DNA from: CALGKJ01 sp049322695
Lineage (GTDB): Bacteria; Bacillota; Clostridia; Lutisporales; Lutisporaceae
NCBI GenBank assembly: GCA_049322695.1
Contig: JBMORW010000009.1
Coordinates: forward strand, 59,697 to 123,696
DNA: 64,000 bases
Reading direction: 5' to 3'
Below the pieces are notes generated by a model. It ran no database searches and was not told the origin of the DNA. It was given only the letters and a program-made list of their open reading frames with translations. Shown here in pieces: positions 59,919-64,000 of the stretch; the stretch's first letter is position 1, and each line of letters starts with the position of its first letter. A program made the translations under genes and the position numbers.

Positions 59919-62900
59919 TTGAAGAGGAGAAAATTATTCAGTTTTTTACTTGTTGTATTATTAACTCTAAACTTTTGTTCAATTGATGTTTATGCGTCAA
60001 GTATTCCATCAGGCAGTATAAAGCTAAATGGAAATCGTTTTTTGGATACAATGCCTATAACAGTTACCTTAAGTGATGATCAATCCTTAAAGAATGGTTT
60101 TTTTGTATTATTGAACGGACATCCAAATTCAGGGGGGGCGAATCTATATGCGGAGCAAATTACTAGTGAAGGTACCAGTATAACATTATCAAGGACTATT
60201 GATATTTCATCTATATCTCCGGGGCAAGCTGAGATATATCTCATAGTAATAGATGCAAGTGGAAATGAAAGTAACTATAATACATATGCAACAATTTACG
60301 CGAATGAATGGTGGGTACCTACAATAAATGTAGTATCTCCACATGAAGGTCAAATACTTACCGAAGCAAACACTTCTTTCTCACCAAGCATCACTGTTAA
60401 AGAATATGATAGCAGTAGTATAACATGTAAGTATTATATTGATTCAAAAACTACTGTAAAAGACACAAAAATTGTAACAAATTCTAATCCAGGTTCGCCT
60501 ATATCTGTTTCATTCAGCTCTTTCGATGCAAGTACCCTAACTCCAGGTAACCATACTATAATTTTTGATGCAACAGATGGTACTAATACACATACAATGT
60601 CTGTAAATATTACAATAAATATTACTGCACCTCCAACACCAGTTCTTACACCTAATATAACTTATCCCACTAACGAGGATGTAACAGTTACAATAAGTAA
60701 TTGGGGTAGTGCAGCTGCAAAGCAATATAGGATCGACAATGGAATATGGCAAAGCTATACTGGACCAATTACCATGACTTCTAACGGGAGAGTTGAAGCT
60801 AGAGGGCTAACTGCTTCAGGATTATCTTCTTCAATCGGAAGCTTGCAAATAAATAATATAGACAAAACTCCTCCAACTACACCGATACTTGCTAGTGATA
60901 TAAACAATCCTACAAATGGCAATATCACTGTATCAATAAGTAATTGGGGAGATGCGATAACAAAGCAATATAGAGTCAATAGTGGATCGTGGATGAACTA
61001 TTCCAATCCAATAACCGTAAGTGATAATTGCACTATAGAGGCACAAGGTATAGATACAGCTGGTAACATGTCTATCATAGGAATACTCAGTATCAATAAT
61101 ATAGATAAAATTGTCCCTACAATAGTACAGACAAGCTATGTAGCAGAAGATACTTCCATATCTATATCAGGTGCAGCATCAGACAGCAGCTCGGGATTGA
61201 ATGCCTTGCCGTATAGATATTCTGTGGGAAGTTATGTGAGCCAATGGATGACTGATACAACCCATATAGTGACTGACTTGATTCCTGATACTAACTATTC
61301 AGCGAAAATTGAGGCCAGAGATGTTGCAGGGAATATATGTGAATACGTATTTATTAACGGATTAATCACAAAAGCTCAGATACCGACTATCAGTTACACG
61401 GATATAGCTCAAAACAGTATAGCAATTAGTTTTAGTGATCTCAATCCAAGCAGCACGGAATATCAGCTAATGGTAAATGGTCAATATGTAAATTCATTAG
61501 GGGAATTAACTGATGATGCTACATGGATAACGATACCAGACAAGAGTATAGTAATTAATAGCCTACAGGCGAATACCGAGTATACAATTCATGCAAAAGC
61601 AAGAAATATGGAAGGTATTGTAACAGATTCAAGTCAAGCGGTAGTGGCGAGTACGCTTCCACCGTTACCGGATATGCCAATTAACTTAATTTCAGAAGCT
61701 ACTGAAAACTCTGTTTCATTAACATGGGATCCTGTAATTGGCGCAGATAGTTATGACATTGAAGCAGATGGACAGCTATACAATATATTATCTACTAACT
61801 TTATTCATACTGATTTGGCAGTTGGTACAGAGCATACTTACAGAGTAAGGTCAAGAAATATTAGCGGAACCAGTAACTGGAGCAGTACTATTAATGTATC
61901 AACAAGAGTACCAATACCTCAAACTCCTGTCAATATTACATTAAACTCGTTAGAAACGACAATTACACTTAAATGGGATGCTGTTCAATATGCTACAGGC
62001 TATCAGATAGAGGTTGACGGTACTATAGTTTATAATGGAGACATCACTGAATATACACATAAAGGTTTAATACCTCATACTCAGCATAACTATAGAGTCA
62101 AAGCGATGGGCATGTATGGAGATAGTGAGTGGAGTGAACTGTTTACTAAAGAAACACTTCCTATAACATACACAGAAAACCTGATACCGGTAATGACAGC
62201 AAACAATGCACCTGAGGGATTGGCAAGTGCAAGCAGTGTATATGGCTCATACTATGAGTGGAAGGCATTTGACAGAGTGAACACGGAGCTGTACAACGGC
62301 TGGGCATGCAAGAAGGGGACAGCGGCAAGCTGGCTGCAATATGCGTTCAACACAGCAACAGTGGTAAGGAAGTATACACTGATAGGACAGAAGGGATATC
62401 AGGCGAGAAGTCCAAAGAGCTGGACATTTGAAGGCTCAAGCAATGGAACAGACTGGACAGTGCTTGATACAAGGACAAATGTGACAGGCTGGACAGATTT
62501 GGTAAAGAAGGAGTTCGAGTTCACCAATAATACAGCATACAAGTACTATAGAATAAACATTACAGAGAACAATGGAGATGCGACCTATATAGTCATAGCA
62601 GAGATGGAAATGATGGGAAGTACACAGCAGCCTACAGAAGCACCGTCAGTACCGACAAACCTGAAGACAGTGCCGACAGCAGACAGCATAACATTCATAT
62701 GGGATGCAGCAGCCAATGCAACAAGTTATGATGTGGAAGCAGACGGAATAGTAATAGAGAATGTAATGGATGTGACTTATCTACATACCGGTCTGGACCC
62801 GCAGACACAGCATACTTATAGAGTAAGAGCCAAAAATGCTTTAGGCATAAGTGGATGGAGTGAAGCAATAACAGGAGAGACACTTGTACAATACACAGAA

Positions 62901-63938
62901 AACCTGATACCGGTAATGACAGCAAACAATGCACCTGAGGGATTGGCAAGTGCAAGCAGTGTATATGGCTCATACTATGAGTGGAAGGCATTTGACAGAG
63001 TGAACACGGAACTGTACAACGGCTGGGCATGCAAGAAGGGGACAGCGGCAAGCTGGCTGCAATATGCGTTCAACACAGCAACAGTGGTAAGGAAGTATAC
63101 ACTGATAGGACAGAAGGGATATCAGGCGAGAAGTCCAAAGAGCTGGACATTTGAAGGCTCAAGCAATGGAACAGACTGGACAGTGCTTGATACAAGGACA
63201 AATGTGACAGGCTGGACAGATTTGGTAAAGAAGGAGTTCGAGTTCACCAATAATACAGCATACAAGTACTATAGAATAAACATTACAGAGAACAATGGAG
63301 ATGCGACCTATATAGTCATAGCAGAGATGGAAATGATGGGTGTAGTCAACAACACTATTGAAGTACCTGCCAATTTCAAGGCTGTTGCTACTGATACAAC
63401 TGTTTCACTATCTTGGGATGCAGCTTTCAATGCTGACGAATATGAAATAGAAGTAAATGGAGTAATAATAGTCTGCGGAGCAAATCTGCAATACTTACAT
63501 GAGGGATTAACCCCAAGTACACAGTACATATATAGAGTAAGGGGTAAAAAAGGTACTAAAACAAGCGAATGGAGTGAGCCGTTAGTTATCAGCACAGCGC
63601 AGTCAGCATATCAAGCAAGCTGCATAACAGCTCAGCAATTTAATTTCTTGGTTTCATCAGAAAATATAACTGATTTTTCACAGATAACATATACCATAAC
63701 TTATAATTCTGATGAACTGGAATTAATAGATATATGTGCATCTACTTATGAAAAAGAGCTTAATGCTGGTTTTATAGCTGGAGCTGATATTGAAATACTG
63801 GAGGTTCAACCTGGAACAATAGTATTCAAGGTCACTAAAGCTATAGAAGCCGGAATGTCATGGTCAGGAACTGTAAACAGTATTAGATTCAAATCCAAAA
63901 TTGACGGTGAATCAATAATCACCTATTCTATACAATAG
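59919..63938 (+). CDS. FN3 and F5/8-type-C (discoidin) surface protein
   Basis: A TTG start with AAGGGGA eight bases upstream gives 1339 aa. After a signal peptide (cleavage near VYAS) come Ig-like units, including two TNGNITVSISNWG-type repeats (about 240-400). FN3 domains follow at about 580-750, 905-990 and 1145-1228, with SVSLTWDPVIGADSYDIEAD-type openings. Between them lie two F5/8C modules of identical sequence (about 751-900 and 992-1141). The last 110 residues resemble a cohesin or CBM-like beta-sandwich (TYTITYNSDELELIDI). Such modules bind carbohydrate or matrix, so it is likely an adhesin or glycan-binding surface protein. No SLH domain is present. Confidence 0.85.
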   Translation: MKRRKLFSFLLVVLLTLNFCSIDVYASSIPSGSIKLNGNRFLDTMPITVTLSDDQSLKNGFFVLLNGHPNSGGANLYAEQITSEGTSITLSRTIDISSISPGQAEIYLIVIDASGNESNYNTYATIYANEWWVPTINVVSPHEGQILTEANTSFSPSITVKEYDSSSITCKYYIDSKTTVKDTKIVTNSNPGSPISVSFSSFDASTLTPGNHTIIFDATDGTNTHTMSVNITINITAPPTPVLTPNITYPTNEDVTVTISNWGSAAAKQYRIDNGIWQSYTGPITMTSNGRVEARGLTASGLSSSIGSLQINNIDKTPPTTPILASDINNPTNGNITVSISNWGDAITKQYRVNSGSWMNYSNPITVSDNCTIEAQGIDTAGNMSIIGILSINNIDKIVPTIVQTSYVAEDTSISISGAASDSSSGLNALPYRYSVGSYVSQWMTDTTHIVTDLIPDTNYSAKIEARDVAGNICEYVFINGLITKAQIPTISYTDIAQNSIAISFSDLNPSSTEYQLMVNGQYVNSLGELTDDATWITIPDKSIVINSLQANTEYTIHAKARNMEGIVTDSSQAVVASTLPPLPDMPINLISEATENSVSLTWDPVIGADSYDIEADGQLYNILSTNFIHTDLAVGTEHTYRVRSRNISGTSNWSSTINVSTRVPIPQTPVNITLNSLETTITLKWDAVQYATGYQIEVDGTIVYNGDITEYTHKGLIPHTQHNYRVKAMGMYGDSEWSELFTKETLPITYTENLIPVMTANNAPEGLASASSVYGSYYEWKAFDRVNTELYNGWACKKGTAASWLQYAFNTATVVRKYTLIGQKGYQARSPKSWTFEGSSNGTDWTVLDTRTNVTGWTDLVKKEFEFTNNTAYKYYRINITENNGDATYIVIAEMEMMGSTQQPTEAPSVPTNLKTVPTADSITFIWDAAANATSYDVEADGIVIENVMDVTYLHTGLDPQTQHTYRVRAKNALGISGWSEAITGETLVQYTENLIPVMTANNAPEGLASASSVYGSYYEWKAFDRVNTELYNGWACKKGTAASWLQYAFNTATVVRKYTLIGQKGYQARSPKSWTFEGSSNGTDWTVLDTRTNVTGWTDLVKKEFEFTNNTAYKYYRINITENNGDATYIVIAEMEMMGVVNNTIEVPANFKAVATDTTVSLSWDAAFNADEYEIEVNGVIIVCGANLQYLHEGLTPSTQYIYRVRGKKGTKTSEWSEPLVISTAQSAYQASCITAQQFNFLVSSENITDFSQITYTITYNSDELELIDICASTYEKELNAGFIAGADIEILEVQPGTIVFKVTKAIEAGMSWSGTVNSIRFKSKIDGESIITYSIQ
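62169..62617 (+). repeat. F5/8C module, copy 1 of a 449-bp direct repeat
   Basis: Matches 62892-63340 at every base I compared except one synonymous change (GAG here, GAA there, in the Glu codon before LYNGW). The offset is 723 bp. Confidence 0.9.
62892..63340 (+). repeat. F5/8C module, copy 2 of a 449-bp direct repeat
   Basis: The second copy, separated from the first by a 274-bp segment encoding one FN3 domain. The near-identity implies a recent duplication or ongoing gene conversion. Confidence 0.9.
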
Positions 63939-63956
63939 TGTAAAGGGGAATAGCTA

Positions 63957-64000
63957 ATGAAGAGAAGTAAATTGATAGCTGTTATACTTGTCTTAAGTAT
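63957..64000 (+). CDS. Start of a further exported protein (partial)
   Basis: ATG 63957 follows AAAGGGGAA by about eight bases. The visible MKRSKLIAVILVLS is a typical signal-peptide start, and the gene runs off the right edge. It is 18 bases downstream of the FN3 gene and probably co-transcribed with it. It is likely another surface or secreted protein. Confidence 0.7.
   Translation, partial: MKRSKLIAVILVLS

Noticed and set aside
1..64000. tRNA or rRNA genes
   Set aside because: I looked for cloverleaf-like segments and conserved rRNA words in the intergenic gaps and found none.

Overview
The window comes from a spore-forming, S-layer-bearing, amino-acid-fermenting member of the Clostridia (low-GC Firmicutes). 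The evidence is a tight block of sporulation and germination genes (spoIIR, a gerA-type operon, sleB-ypeB, an alpha/beta SASP), strong AGGAGG ribosome binding sites with frequent TTG starts, a lysine-fermentation (kam) operon, a CheV chemotaxis protein, and many SLH-anchored surface proteins. I cannot name the genus with confidence. I saw no rRNA, tRNA, prophage or CRISPR array.

Layout. 1-2.7 kb: the end of a LysM protein, then ispE, a GntR regulator and a nucleotidyltransferase. 2.9-7.1 kb: a small membrane protein plus a three-gene germinant-receptor operon. 7.4-10.6 kb: spoIIR, sleB-ypeB and a SASP gene. 10.9-15.7 kb: ddl, a metallo-beta-lactamase-fold protein, a PP-loop RNA-modification-like protein, cheV and a DUF1934 protein. 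15.8-25.2 kb: a sigma-54-dependent activator next to the lysine operon kdd-kamA-kamB-kamC-kamD-kamE, with a near-perfect -24/-12 promoter ahead of kdd. 25.3-26.5 kb (minus strand): a membrane protein with a kinase-like cytoplasmic part and an outer PKD domain. 27.3-39.3 kb: a probable surface operon (giant IPT/TIG protein, two SLH proteins, an S41 protease). 39.5-48.9 kb: a RAYT-type Y1 transposase, a stalk-domain protein and a 2431-aa multidomain surface protein. 49.0-52.2 kb: a broken S23-family gene, pyrG, a heptad coiled-coil protein and an intact S23-family gene. 52.6-64 kb: the probable major S-layer protein, another SLH protein, an FN3/F5-8C adhesin-like protein, and the start of one more exported protein.

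How the genes work together. The first 10.6 kb serves sporulation, spore germination and isoprenoid supply. The kam block carries lysine through beta-lysine to 3,5-diaminohexanoate and on to 3-keto-5-aminohexanoate. It includes the two proteins thought to reactivate the B12 mutase. The later ketoacid-cleavage steps (kce, kal) are not in this window, so they must lie elsewhere. The last 37 kb is devoted mainly to building the outer cell surface.

The most unusual feature is a family of intergenic elements, about 25 loci on both sides of many genes. They are made of degenerate 7-bp tandem words (TAGTCAC-type or CGTAACC-type) arranged as inverted arms around a short core that often contains TTCGAAG. 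They sit between stop codons and the next ribosome binding site, including at four of the five junctions inside the kam operon. Other points of note are an upstream ORF and hairpin in front of the germination permease gene, a hairpin covering the sleB ribosome binding site, a beta-propeller that seems nested in a duplicated vWA-like domain, and two 449-bp copies of an F5/8C module that differ by one base.
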